Positions 9,545-20,529 of a DNA stretch of 64,000 nucleotides are shown piece by piece. Below the pieces are notes generated by a model that was given only the letters and a program-made list of their open reading frames with translations, was not told the DNA's origin and did not search any database. Numbering within the stretch: position 1 is the stretch's first letter; each line of letters opens with the position of its first letter. The translations under genes were made by a program, and so were the position numbers. The stretch spans positions 47,871,741 to 47,935,740 of the forward strand of contig CM041465.1 in the NCBI GenBank assembly GCA_023213395.1, given 5' to 3'. This DNA comes from Cycas panzhihuaensis (taxonomy: Eukaryota; Cycadophyta).

Positions 9545-11896
9545 CTTTCCACTTGATTAACACTTGAAGCTAGCAGATAACTTGGAAACTCAAAGCTTTC
9601 GTCGCTTAAGTTCCGCCTTCTAACAAGACCAACAGTCCTGATCTTATTAGAAGATCCAACAACTGAATGGAATGATGAGGGGTGGAGGACTAGGCTAAAG
9701 AGTTGGTCCAACTTGATCTTATAGAGAAGATCCAAATGTTGACCAAGTTAAATCTAGGACAAAGGCGGTGGGGTTGATCCGCATGGACGTACCATGCTTT
9801 CACAGGATTCACGGCTCAATAACACCCTTTTCGAACCTCCTTTCCTCAAGCAACCTTAATTGTCGTGCATCGACCGTGCATTTCCGGTTGGTCCCCCTAG
9901 GGAATGCACCAAGCTTAAGGTTAATTTAGAGGCAAGGTTTGAACCTTTTCGAGCCTCTCCAACAGATTTTAAATTCACTTTTAAACAAGTCTAAGTGAAT
10001 TTTTAATGTCTTCTTACTTGGATTTTTATGCCTTTTTGGCTTACAAAGAATGCTTCTTAAGAAGCAATGAAAGAATGAGCACAAAATAGATTCCAAGTGC
10101 TTTATGATCCAAGTGAGGTGCTATGTATGTTTGAGTACAATGATAAAGTACTTTGAGTACTTAAAAGAAAATGATGTAAGGAACCTTTGATGACAACAAA
10201 AGAGGGTTCCTTTTAACCTTCAAAATCTGATGAAGTGATGAAGCCACAAGAAAAGTGTACTCAAGTAATGCTCCAAAGCCAACACGAACTCCACGCAATA
10301 GCTGTTGAGACTTAAAATGTCTCAACAATCCAACAAGGAAATTGTGATTTTATTAAGTTTCACAATGAGCCTTCCCCTTTTTGAACTTTTGAAGGCCAAG
10401 GTCACCATGCAAGGTGCCAAAAAATGAAGTTAGGTGGTAATTTTCTTCACCTTTACAATGTAGATATGCTTTTTGATTACATTAATTAAGCTCAATGATG
10501 CTTTAATAGCATGAAAGTGTGCTAAAAGAGCTTAAAACATTAAGTACGAAAAAGTACTTTTAAGAACCACTTAAAAAGGCTTTATAAGTGAGATTAAATC
10601 TCACTAAAAGAAAACAGATTTCTTAAGGTAATCAAGATTGCCAATGTCTACAAAAAAAAATCTTCAAGTAGGCCCAGCTATAAAGACTTAAAGTCTTTTA
10701 AGACTCCCCCTTTGAGAAATTAAAAAAAAAAATTCTCTTAAAAAAAAATTTGATTCACATGAGCATATTGTTGAAAATATGCTTTCAAGGGGTTGATTTT
10801 CCAATGCCGAAATGAAATGGCACTTTGTCGAAGCCACCGCCGATCGGGCAAAGACATCTGGCGATGATGACCGGGCTCTTGAGAGGATGATGTTGATCGG
10901 GCTCACGAGAGGACATGATGTTGACTGGCTCTTGAGAGAACAAGAGGCCGATCGCAGCATGTGCCGACTCAAGAATGAGCTTAAGCTGAGCGATTTGAGA
11001 AGCGTGTGATGACCGATTCTTGTAGATGATGGCATCGTGATGATGTGGCACTCACCGAGTTGGCGATGTAATGCCCGGATGTATCGCCGAGTTGGGCATC
11101 TTGGCCGGGCACTGTGATGATGTGGCACTCTACTGAGTTGTGCTAAGTCCGATTTGGATAGTGCCGACTTCAAAGAATGACTAAAATGCCGGATGTTCTT
11201 GCCGAGCCGTGTGCTAATGAGTTGAGTCCGAGTTGTGTGCTAATGAGCCGAAATGGACAGTCTTGATGAGTTGGCGGTGTGAACTCGAGATCTTGAAATG
11301 GACAAGAATGATGAGTTGGCGATGTGAACTCGTGCCGAAATGGACAAGAATGATGAGTTGGCGGTGAGAACTCGTGGAGTGGTGCCGAGTCAAGGCTGAG
11401 TGGGCGGCCGACCGGGCAACCCGCCGCTTGATGACCGTAGAGCGTGATGATGATGACAGCTCGCTTGGCGAGAGAGTCTTGACTCAAAGAATGTGGTGAC
11501 TTAGCGATTGATCGACAAGGCCTTGAGTTGGCGCTTTGAAGCTCTTAAATGGGCGCGATACCGGTAATCGATGATTGGACACTGTTGAGTTGGCGCTTGC
11601 TAGCCGGATGGCCGATCTTGGTAGCGATGCTAATCGGGTCAGGCTTGAGTTGGTGTACGGCCGAGTTGGCACCGCTAATCGTGTGCCGGCCGATCGAGCT
11701 TGGCTCTTGCTGACTGGGCGCCTTGAATCCTCTTCAGAAATGGTTGAGCAGACCTTGCATGCGAGTCCGTAAATGCATGTAAATGGGCTTCTTCAAGTGC
11801 GAGGACGGAGGATAGTCCAAAGTGCAGATTTCAAGAACAAATGATGAGATAATAAACTAACAAAGGTGCTTAAACAAACTAAGTTCGAAACCTTTC
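9545..11896 (-). other. Untranslated leader of element B
   Basis: No credible gene. The gag-proximal part (9545-9975) is the conserved leader block shared with A, I, K and M. A hairpin lies at 10304-10326 (arms GTTGAGAC and GTCTCAAC). From about 10800 to 11790 the DNA is clearly richer in G and C and full of short repeats (GCCGAGT, GATGAGTTGGCG), and it is not recognisable in the leader of L although B and L share LTRs. ORFs of about 60-160 codons here have low-complexity products and no family resemblance. Confidence 0.7.
11250..11378 (-). repeat. Tandem repeat in the B leader (~40-45 bp x 3)
   Basis: Three imperfect units each begin AAATGGACA and contain GATGAGTTGGCG and GAACTCG, starting at about 11250, 11296 and 11338. 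Unit length varies by a few bases. Confidence 0.7.
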
Positions 11897-11908
11897 AAAT
11901 CGATACCA
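11897..11908 (-). other. Primer-binding site of element B (non-canonical)
   Basis: The sense sequence next to the 5' LTR reads TGGTATCGATTT. The first seven bases match the initiator Met-tRNA site used by the relatives (TGGTATCAGAGC), and the rest do not. Confidence 0.6.
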
Positions 11909-11910
11909 AA

Positions 11911-12449
11911 TGTGAAAATGGGCATTAGGCCACATTAGTCCCAAGATCATAAGTAAAAGCACAATACTACAAATGCATGAAGCATAAAACATAAAGAACA
12001 CAAAGAGAAATAGGAGCAAGATCAAGATACCAGAAATGGGGGGTTGGAATTGGTCCAACCTCCAAAGAATAAACAGTTTGATTAGCAAACTGACAGAATA
12101 ACAATGAGCTCCTCCTCTCAAGATGAGCAACAATGAAGAGAGGCCTCTTAAATAGAAGAAGATGAGAGGCCAAAGGCTATTGCATGATTGACAAGTGTCA
12201 ATCATGCAATGCATGCTTGCATGTAGGACAAGTGTCCATTGGGAGCTCATGTGAGCAAAAGTGCAAGGGGGTCATTTGACCCTTAAGTTACAACGTCATG
12301 TCACTAGACATAAAGTGGGTGTGTACTTTATCACTTAAGTGATAAAGTTACACCTAAAGTACAAAAGTGCAAAAGTGCACACATAATACAAAAATAGAAA
12401 GTACATTAGCTTAACATTATAAACATAAGGTAAACCATGAGGCTTAACA
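11911..12449 (-). repeat. 5' LTR of element B
   Basis: Matches 4834-5374 closely, with TSD CTCAG immediately outside (12450-12454). A patch around 12058-12092 differs at several adjacent positions from the 3' copy and instead resembles the A/G/I-type LTR sequence. Confidence 0.95.
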
Positions 12450-13649
12450 CTCAGCATCGCTTGCCTTTCCCTAAAGGCAAAGCGTGGCGTGCATCACATC
12501 CTTTGCAGTTGGTACATTCAGATTTGTGTGGACCTATGTCCTTAGCGTTTTTTGGAGGAGCTTTGTATTACATCTCCTTCATTGATGACGTTTCTCACAA
12601 AGTCTGGGTCTACTTCATCAAACACAAATCTGAAGCATTTTCCAAGTTCAAAGAATTCAAGCTTGAAGTGGAAAATGAGTCTGGCCACTCAATCAAAGCA
12701 TTAAGGACAGACAATGGAGGTGAATTTACATCAAATGAATTCACCCAATACTGCAAGGATAACGACATTCGGAGACAACTGACGATACCTCACACTCCTC
12801 AACAAAATGGAGTCTCCGAAAGAATGAACAGAACTTTGGCCAATAAAGCCAAAGCAATGATGCATGCACAAGGACTCACTCGAGCTTGCTGGGCAAAAGC
12901 GTTCCACACAGCTGCCTATGTGGCCAATCGCAATCCTACTACAACAGTCACCAACATGACACCCGAGGAGGCATGGTCTGGTAAAAAGCCTATTGTCAGC
13001 CATTTGAGGACTTTTGGGTGCACTGCTTATATGCACATTCCTGATCAGCAAAGGAAGAAATTAGACAAGTATAGTCTAAAATGCATCTTTGTAGGATATG
13101 CCATTCACAACAAAGCCTACAAGTTGTATGATCCTATAGGGAAGAAAATGCATCTCTCAAGAGATGTCATCTTTGTTGAAGAAGATCACACGGAGGTGCA
13201 AAGAGCATCCATGCAACCTCCTGTTGACAAAGGCAAGAAGATTGTTGAGGCCTTCCTTCCCGCTCAATCTTCTACACCATGTACATCATTTGCACCTGTT
13301 GGACCGTCTACTTCAACTGAATTTGCTCCACTTGATCCAAGCACATCTTCTGTTGACCAACCACTCAGACTAGAAGATCTTGAGGTTCAAGTAACTTCGA
13401 TTCAAAAGTTACCCAAATGGTACACACAAATAGTTCAGGACGGGAACATCATTGAAGGAAAAATGTCTATCTAAATATCAGCAGCAAACCAATTATGCAC
13501 TTATGGATGAAGTGCTTTGTGTTGATGAGCCTTCCACTTTTGAGGAGGCTTCTAAAAATGAAAATTGGAAGGCTGCCATGGATGAAGAAATTCATTCTAT
13601 TGAAAAGAATCGTACTTGGAATTTGGTTGAATTGCCTAAACACAAATAG
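12450..13649 (+). pseudogene. Element A integrase core and start of RT, after B
   Basis: Resumes A's pol exactly where it broke at 4828 ([11 protein letters not shown]). The integrase catalytic triad is readable and intact: D in [11 protein letters not shown] in ALRTDNGGEF, E in GVSERMN. The frame is open to about 13474, then shifts by one base into KYQQQTNYALMDEV and the RT entry motif [15 protein letters not shown]. An in-frame TAG at 13647-13649 replaces the Gln of HKQAISCKW. An apparent ATG at 12437 lies in B's LTR and is an artefact of the insertion. Confidence 0.9.
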
Positions 13650-14348
13650 GTAATTAGTTGCAAATGGGTCTACAAGACCAAATTCCATTCTAATGGTTCA
13701 CTTAAAAGGCAAAAGGCCCGCCTTGTGGTAATAGGATTTAAACAAAAAGAAGGCATAGACTATGAGGAAACGTTTGCACCAGTGGCGAATATGAACGCCA
13801 TCAGACTCATTTTGGCCTTAGCTGCTCAATGCAAATGGTCTGTTTATCAGATGGACGTGAAGAGTGCCTTTCTTAATGGCGATCTTCAAGAGGAGGTATA
13901 TTTGGAGCAACCTCCCGGATACAAAGTACAAGGCAAGGAGCATTTTGTATATCGCTTAAAAAAGGCGTTATATGGCTTGAAGCAAGCTCCAAGCGCATGG
14001 TACTCGAAGATCGATGACTACTTCTTGAGACATGGGTTTCATCGATCTACTTCATATCCTAATTTGTATATTAAACATGAAAAGAACCATGTAATTTTTG
14101 TTGCTTTGTATGTTGATGACTTAGTGATCACTGAGAGTGACACTAAGATGATTCATATTCTCCAAGATGACTTGAAGAGAAGTTTCAAGATGACAGATCT
14201 TGGACTTCTCCATTACTTTTTAGGCTTTGAGATATGGCAACAGCTAGGCTATATCTTCATCTCCCAAGCGAAATATTCTTGGGACATTTTGCAGTGGTTC
14301 AGGATGCACGATCGCAAATCGCTTCACACCTATGGGGAATGGATTTAA
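13650..14348 (+). pseudogene. Element A reverse transcriptase (broken)
   Basis: Copia RT that copies element RNA to DNA. Motifs in order: [47 protein letters not shown], and the active site [11 protein letters not shown] with both aspartates kept. The frame is open from 13725 to 14348, then breaks near IGM/HDRKS where the coding sense moves to another frame. Confidence 0.9.
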
Positions 14349-15057
14349 GCTTACTCTCAATGAGGAAGCCGACCGCAGAATCCCACACTTTACCAAAGCA
14401 GCTTGATTGGGAGTCTCATTTATCTCACCAACACTGACCGGACATTTCATTTCTTTGTTGGGATTTGCTCACGTTACATGTCTCAACCCAATCAGATACA
14501 CTGGAATGCAGCCAAACGCATACTTAAGTACATCAAAGGCACATTGCAGCATGGCTTTGAGTATGCACATAATGAGAACTTCACTTTGGAAGGGTTCTCA
14601 GATTCTGATTGGGCAGGTTGCCAAGATAGCAGAAGATCAACCTCGGGATACTATTTTTCCCTTAGTTCAGCAGTTGTTTCGTGGAGTTGCAAGAAGCAAC
14701 CCAATGTTACCTTGTTCTCCACCAAAGCAGAGTACAAAGCTGCAGTCAACGCAGCTTGTGAGGCTATCTGGCTACGACGGATTCTTGGGGAACTTGGACT
14801 TGAGCAGGGTCACCCCACCAGGATACATTGCGATAATCAAAGTGTGCTCAAGTTAGCTAAGAATCCAGTCTTTCATGCGCGGACAAAACACATCGAGGTT
14901 CACTATCACTTCATCAGAGAGCATGTGCAGAATGGTGAGATCAACCTCCAAAGATGCACTCTACAGAGGAGCAGACAACAAACATCTTTACCAAGCTTCT
15001 TGGTAGAGAAAAGTTTGTAAAATTCAGAGATGGTCTTGGTGTCCAATTTAACATTGT
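14349..15057 (+). pseudogene. Element A RNase H (broken)
   Basis: The connection motif GSLIYLTNT at 14403 onward is followed by RNase H motifs GFSDSDWAGCQDSRRSTSG, CKKQPNVTL, TKAEYKAAV, HCDNQSVLKLAKNPVFHARTKHIEVHYHFI. The catalytic D/E/D residues appear retained. Frameshifts occur near 14400 and near the C terminus (about 14960), so the last residues expected from M's copy are out of frame. It ends just upstream of the polypurine tract. Confidence 0.87.
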
Positions 15058-15069
15058 AAATGAAGGGGG
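15058..15069 (+). other. Polypurine tract of element A
   Basis: AAATGAAGGGGG directly abuts the 3' LTR start at 15070. Confidence 0.85.
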
Positions 15070-15612
15070 TGTTAAACCTTATGTTTACATGTTAAGATAT
15101 TGTACTTTAATTTTTATGTAATATGTGTACTTTTTACTTTAGGGGCGACTTATCACTTAAGTGTTAAAGTGCACACCCACATTCTTTCTAGTGAGACAAC
15201 GTTGTCAGTAAAGGGTCAAATGGATCCTCATGCATTTTTGCTCACATGAGAGCCCAAAAGGACACATGTCCAACATGCAAGGCATGTATCTTGGATGTTT
15301 GACACTTGTTAAACATCTAAGGCCTTAGGTCTCTCATCTCACTCTATATAATGAGACCTCTTCTCATTGTCTCATAAGAGAGTTGGAGCTATATTATTAT
15401 CTTTGTCGGCTTGCTAATCAAACTGTTCATTCTTTGGAGGTTGGACCAATTCCAACTCCACATATTGGGTATCATTTTCTCTTGCTCCTTAATTTATGCT
15501 TTTCTCTTTACCTTGAGAATATTATACTTGTTAGTGTTTTGTGCTTCTAGAACTAGAGTGATCCTAGTTTCTAGATCTTGGGGCCGTTGAGGCCATCTAG
15601 CCTCTTTTCACA
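15070..15612 (+). repeat. 3' LTR of element A
   Basis: Begins TGTTAAACC and ends TTTTCACA, followed by TSD TATAT (15613-15617). It matches 248-797 with small indels. Confidence 0.96.
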
Positions 15613-15617
15613 TATAT

Positions 15618-15954
15618 AACTCTTATAAACCTGCATGATACTTATCATACCTTTGTCTACCACAAACTCTTTTATTTGTAAGTTGGGTAGCTTATTGCTG
15701 AAGCATATTGTGTTATGGTGATGATAATAGCAGTGTTGTGTTATTAATGAAAACATCTGACAATTCTATGAAGCAACAATGTCTTGGAAAATGACAATAG
15801 TGCATAAAATCAAGCACGATATTGTATGCCATGATTATGACATTTGGAGAAGCAGGACAATGGGTGTGATGTTCGCGCATTTATCACAACTAGCATGTAC
15901 TGCATGAGGATGATGAAATCCTCTTTCGGAGCTTTGTAAAAGGTAACTGCAAGG
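15618..15954. other. Spacer between element A and the tandem repeat; no gene seen
   Basis: AT-rich, unassigned DNA, continuous with 1-242 before A inserted. It may belong to the old Copia remnant E, but no motif proves this. Confidence 0.4.
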
Positions 15955-16110
15955 CAATTCAACGACAGGATGTGGATAACACTTAGTTCTGGTTGATCCT
16001 AATCAACAACAGGATGTGCATTGACCACTTAGTTCTAGTTGAGCCTGATCAACAACAGGATGTGGATGACATTTCGTTCTAGTTGATCTTATTCAACAAC
16101 AGGATGTGCA
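15955..16110 (+). repeat. Tandem repeat ~45 bp, left part (split by element C)
   Basis: Units share CAACAACAGGATGTG and TTAGTTCTAGTTGA, repeating about every 45-60 bp. Three to four units lie here, and the array continues across element C at 26173. Confidence 0.7.
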
Positions 16111-16303
16111 TGAAAAACTATTCAATCTTTATTGTTGTCAAATGATATGCTTTATTATGATCTCTATCACTCATTTATATTGTACATATGAGAGAGTTTC
16201 AAATTGGTTTATCAACCACCTAAATACTGACAAATGACTTTATGCCATGTGGCATAATTATAAAAGAGTCTAAGTTACTTAAGATAAAACATTACTTTTT
16301 ACA
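16111..16303 (-). repeat. 3' LTR of element C
   Basis: Plus strand reads TGAAAAACTATTC...TTTTTACA, matching 25973-26167. Confidence 0.94.
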
Positions 16304-16313
16304 CCCTCTCTTA
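16304..16313 (-). other. Polypurine tract of element C
   Basis: CCCTCTCTTA on the plus strand (sense TAAGAGAGGG) abuts the 3' LTR. Confidence 0.8.
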
Positions 16314-16974
16314 ATGTTTTATCTTTTATTCCTAATTTGTCTCTGAAAAATTGAAATTTACTTCTACTCGAAGCTTTTGTGAAGATATCTGCTATTTGAT
16401 CTTCTGATTTGCAGTATACGAGCTCGATTTCTTTATTTTGAACCTTATCTCTGATGAAGTGATGATGAACTTCTATGTGTTTTGTTCTTGCATGAAACAC
16501 AGGATTTTTTGTCATCTTGATAGTGCTTTGATTATCACAAAATGTAGTAGTTGATTCTGCTTGTTCTTGTCCAAGATCCTTTAATAGTCGCTTGATCCAA
16601 ATGGCTTCGCAGAAGATTGATCACTGATTTGTAGCTCTTCAGAGATGACAATGCTATTGTGGATTGTTTTTTTTGCTCCATGAGATTGTCACGATCCCAA
16701 GGAGAAACAATACCCTATAGTAGATTTTCTTTCTATCTTGTCACTTGCCCAATTTGAATCACAATATCCAGATAGAACTATATTATTGTTTTGATTGTAT
16801 CTTAACTCAAGATTTATAGTTCCTTTCAGATATCTGAGTATTCGTTTTGCTGTATTCCAATGAGAGACTTTTGGTTCTTGTATGAATCTGGAAATTACTC
16901 CTACAGAAAAGGCTATATCTGGTCTGGTGGCAGTGAGATAGATTAGACTTTCGACTAATTGTCTATACAAGGTG
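16314..16974 (-). pseudogene. Element C RNase H and connection (broken)
   Basis: Reads DATLYRQLVESLIYLTATRPD, WNTAKRILRYLKGT, GYCDSNWASDK, then, after a frameshift and partial loss near 16520-16690, KNPVFHARTKHIEVHHHFI and DQIADIFTKA near the C terminus. The RNase H motif has DSN where most relatives have DSD. The N-terminal end is cut by D; the upstream RT continues at 21905. Confidence 0.87.
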
Positions 16975-16979
16975 GCATC

Positions 16980-17344
16980 TGTTAAGGTTTCAACATGGAG
17001 AACACTCATCAACACCAAGATCAATAACATCAACAGAGATTAACAATATAATCAGAATGTATTACCATACCAAAAGCACCAAAGACTCAACATGAGCCTT
17101 GATGATGTGATATCATTCCATACTACCTCAACCACCTTTATATACCAAAGAGGTGGGAGACTATACATCCCAAGTAATGCATGTGGGACAAATACCTTTG
17201 TCCTGACCAATAGCATTACACCACTAATCTTGACCAATAAACTTATATCCTTTTACATAGTATTATAATGACCTTTTGACCCTAAGACTTAGGACTATCA
17301 CTTATGATCCTAGGACCCACATACATTAAACATTATTTCTAACA
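16980..17344 (-). repeat. 3' LTR of element D
   Basis: Plus strand TGTTAAGGTTTC...TTTCTAACA, matching 21535-21899 almost throughout. Confidence 0.95.
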
Positions 17345-17354
17345 CCTCCCCTTA
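17345..17354 (-). other. Polypurine tract of element D
   Basis: CCTCCCCTTA on the plus strand (sense TAAGGGGAGG) abuts the 3' LTR. Confidence 0.8.
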
Positions 17355-17466
17355 ATGTTTAATGTTTGAACAAATGACAATTTGACATACATTGACACTT
17401 GATATGAATTTGAGACTATAGACATTAAAGACAACATGACAAGACTGACATGACTATCAACAGACT

Positions 17467-18533
17467 CTAATGTACTTTGTCTTCTTTGAATCTCCATCGT
17501 CTTGATCTTGGAAAGGTCTTAAACACCATGTCTTGGGCATGGTCTTGGTCTTCAACCTTGTAGTGTCCTTTGAATTGACGATCCTCGGATTTTGCCTCTT
17601 TCAACTTCACACATAATTGAGAATCCAAGTAGTGAAACATGGATAATTCAGAATGGTCCTGCATGTATTCATCAAAGATATCTTCAAGGTGTCTTTCAAA
17701 CATGTCTTCTATCACCTGTTTGCTTCTCCCTGCTTTAGTATGTGAGTGACCAAAGTAGACATTAGCAGTATCATCATTATCCAAGTGCAGCAATGAGTTG
17801 TCAACTGTTAAGACACCATTATCCTCCTCGAATCAATGGGCTTATCGAGACGAGTTCTCGCAAGTTGTGTGATATACCGCTTTCTTTGTGTCACTCAAGG
17901 AGTTCCATGAACTAAGTATAATGAGAATCTCCATGATACTCACATGCATATACTTCTTGATTATGGATATGCACACATGGAACATTATTTCAATCTGATT
18001 GACTTTCATAGTCAGATAACCTGTCCAAAAGGTGATATGAATCTGATAAGTAAGAACCTGATGACATGATATCCTCCTTATGTTCCTTTGAAAACAACTT
18101 TCTAGTGCCGCTCTAGGATATGCTGTTATAATTTTGATCTCCTCAAGGATGAGAGTGGAGAATGTAACTGAGTTGGGGGAGATCATGGATATTTTCCAAT
18201 ACATGCAAATCACTATATGACCTATCACCAATTGAATTCTTCCTATCAACTTGTCAACACAAACCAGGATAACATTATCCATACCTTTTGTTAAGCAACT
18301 CATGTCTCCACGAACTATTATCGGAAAGATTGATGCTCGAAATTTTCAGCCTCCAAAGGTCTTTGGTTCCTTGATGAGACTTATGGCTTTGTCACGCTGC
18401 TTTTCCTTCTTTTCTTTCCTCTTCAACTTCTTCCTTTGATTCTTTGCCCTTTTGATTATCTGCTGTTGCATTTCTTCAAGACCTTTTTCATTCATCACAA
18501 GAGTTTCTAATCATCCTCACCGAGTCCATATTC
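17467..18533 (-). pseudogene. Element D internal coding remnant, unknown function
   Basis: I do not recognise a family. Reading minus strand from 18533, a lysine-rich stretch (MQQQIIKRAKNQRKK, KRKEKKEKQRDK) is followed by a frame with motifs such as SIGDRSYSDLHVLENIHD, KEHKEDIMSSGSYLSDSYH and CVHIHNQEVYACEYHGDSH, interrupted by several TGA and TAG codons. It ends in a 108-codon open frame (17467-17793) rich in charged and His residues (HSHTKAGRSKQVIEDMFERH). Several stops are one transition away from CGA, CAA or CAG. It may be the 3' part of an element-specific gag or a second captured gene. Confidence 0.45.
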
Positions 18534-18848
18534 TCAGAGAACCTGGATAATAAAGTGATAGGAAGATGGGAGGTTATCCTTATCAATGGCTGCAAGTATC
18601 ACGTCAACAACAATTCTATTTTTCCTTTTGAAGGTTTTCTCCCCTTCTTCGTGAGCCATTTCAGTCCCTATGACAGTTTTCCAAAGTTTCTTCACTACAA
18701 ATAGACTTTCCATCCTAATTTTCCAAAAACGAAAATTAGTTCCAGTGTATTTGGGCATAGGAAAGATGAGATCTGATAACCAATATTCATTTCTCTCAGG
18801 CACAAAAGTGATAATGTCACTTAACTCCATGATGTACGAAGCGGTCAA
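18534..18848 (-). pseudogene. gag: Element D gag-like N-terminal fragment
   Basis: A 104-codon open frame with the Copia gag N-terminal pattern: KYTGTNFRFWKIRMESLF followed by KKLWKTVIG, then a Lys/Arg-rich segment and DVILAAIDKDNLP. This matches the DUF4219/UBN2-type arrangement (aromatic-Trp-Lys then LW..V). No zinc knuckle or protease follows, so it is a truncated gag. Confidence 0.65.
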
Positions 18849-19857
18849 TCACAGCTTGAGAAGGATGTTGCTTCAGTTGAGTGTCGCAGTCTTCCTTCAA
18901 AAAACTTCGACAAACAAAGGCTCGATTTGGTCCCACGCCTCTTCAATCATAATTTGCCTTCAGTGCACTGTACAAATTTCACCTACTATGTTCCTCTGCA
19001 GACCTAGTGGCTTGCACCCTCTGTGGTGGCATATCTTCACAGTACACGGGACTCCACAAACCGACATAAGTCTTTACACAAAACACAACAGCAACATTTA
19101 AAATAAAGTTCATGAAGCTGACATTCGCTCTAGCGAATGCTTGCTCCTAAACCGCCTCCCATTGACAACTCGCTCACAAATTGCTTTCAAAACTGTCGCC
19201 AAAACACGAGAGATGACAAGAAAATCTCCAACATGCCGCTACATTTTCGAATACAAACAACAAAGTCTGTAAGACTCAACCTCCGGTGACAAACTTCTCA
19301 CTGTAAAGTTTCCAAGAGAAGATAAATAGGCACAAATCCCTAATGAATTGCCATGCGCGCTCAACCACTTACGGCTTCTCTCTTCACAATTTCCATGGCT
19401 ACAGGCAGGTTTCTTTACATGGCGGAGTAAACGACAGAGCATCAAGTGCATCGATATTGCACACTTTATATTCTATATGGATCGGATTTTTTCCATCTCT
19501 ATAGCTGGGCACAGACGGTCCTTTCTCCACGAACCACATTCAATATGCAATATGCAGGTTTGTTTCTCAAATCAAGGCAACATCGAGGATGCACAAATTA
19601 GTGAGGGCAGAACCACCCAGAAAGGAGAATTACATGTGAAGTGCCAATAATAGACCAATGCGATTCGAGGGATGTGATAAATCCAAAGCGGTTCATGAGG
19701 AGAAGCATGCAACAGCTTGCTAAGAGAAATGGAACAGCACTTCAACCATCATTCACCCGACCAGTGCCACGTAAAGATGCCACTAGTGTGTAGGTGACAA
19801 AGTCGGCTTCAACATACCATTTGGCGGTGACCTCCCACGTAAATGCATAAGGGTGCT

Positions 19858-20016
19858 TCATTGAATGTCAAAAAATGGCACAGGATTTACTTCTGTAAAG
19901 CGTTTCATATTACCCTGGCAACTATCACGTATCCAGCCACATGAAGTCCAGATGCCAATAACTTTCCCTTCAGGGCAAACCACATCAGCTGCATTGAATG
20001 TTAGGAGGCGCTTCTG
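19858..20016 (-). other. Open exon-like segment in D, unidentified
   Basis: On the minus strand, right after a splice-acceptor-like TTAACAG, about 52 codons stay open to a TGA at 19858-19860 (KRLLTFNAADVVCPEGK, then IGIWTSCGWIRDSCQGN). It looks protein-like but I do not recognise it. It may be a second captured exon; composition alone could also produce it. Confidence 0.3.
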
Positions 20017-20529
20017 TTAAGGTATAGACAGTTGACGTTCTGCATCAGTCATTGATCTCTGTGATCGCTGGGTATATCACATGAACTGGTATTTCTGCAG
20101 ATTACTCACACCCAGTAGATCTGAATTGTCTTAAATCTGTGATTGGCAATTTTTGATTGGCGGCTTACACACAAAACAACAGCTCACTCATAGGCTAGTA
20201 TTTCTCTATTCAAAGTAGCGTGAAAGACAATACTGAAGATAAGGTGACCCAGAAGGGGCAGAATCCAGATGCGTTTGAAGTCCCAATTGCGATTGAGTCC
20301 CTAATTATGGGTTGATAGTGCAGGGCGGAGATAGCAGAGAAGAAGCCGAGCGAGCAATGGTCGCTCGTGCTCAAGACCTTCGAGTGTATTGCTTTCGGAT
20401 GTTAGGACCAGGAACGGGCAGGTGGGCGATCATAGGGATTTATTGGGAGTCGGGTTTGGCACAGTAGTGGTGATAGAAGAATATCAAGTGGTTGGAATGC
20501 CCATTCAATCTCAAATTTTTAATGCAGTG

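Larger units (their letters stand above)
4834..12449 (-). mobile_element. Element B: Copia LTR retrotransposon nested in A
   Basis: Complete Copia element on the minus strand. LTRs are 4834-5374 (3') and 11911-12449 (5'), with TSD CTCAG at 4829-4833 and 12450-12454. Excising B restores A's integrase reading frame, proving the nesting. It has a polypurine tract, near-intact pol, a broken gag and a 2.4-kb leader with a GC-rich, internally repeated block. The LTRs are very similar by eye except for one clustered patch. B is younger than A and has the best-preserved pol in the window. Confidence 0.96.
248..15612 (+). mobile_element. Element A: Copia LTR retrotransposon, split by element B
   Basis: Full-length Copia element with matching LTRs (248-797 and 15070-15612), a TSD TATAT at 243-247 and 15613-15617, a canonical Met-tRNA primer-binding site and a G-rich polypurine tract before the 3' LTR. 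Order is gag, protease, integrase, RT, RNase H, which is the Copia order. Element B (4834-12449) interrupts the integrase gene; removing B and one CTCAG copy rejoins the conserved motif [13 protein letters not shown] across the junction. The coding region is degraded by nonsense codons and frameshifts, so A is autonomous-type but dead. Confidence 0.95.

Noticed and set aside
10688-11487. Minus frames of 105-161 codons in the B leader
   Set aside because: Composition- and repeat-driven (periodic PPTHHSCPF-like units from the tandem repeat); no recognisable domain.
12437-12449. ATG at 12437 as the start of an integrase gene
   Set aside because: These bases belong to B's LTR; the integrase frame is simply A's pol resuming at 12450.
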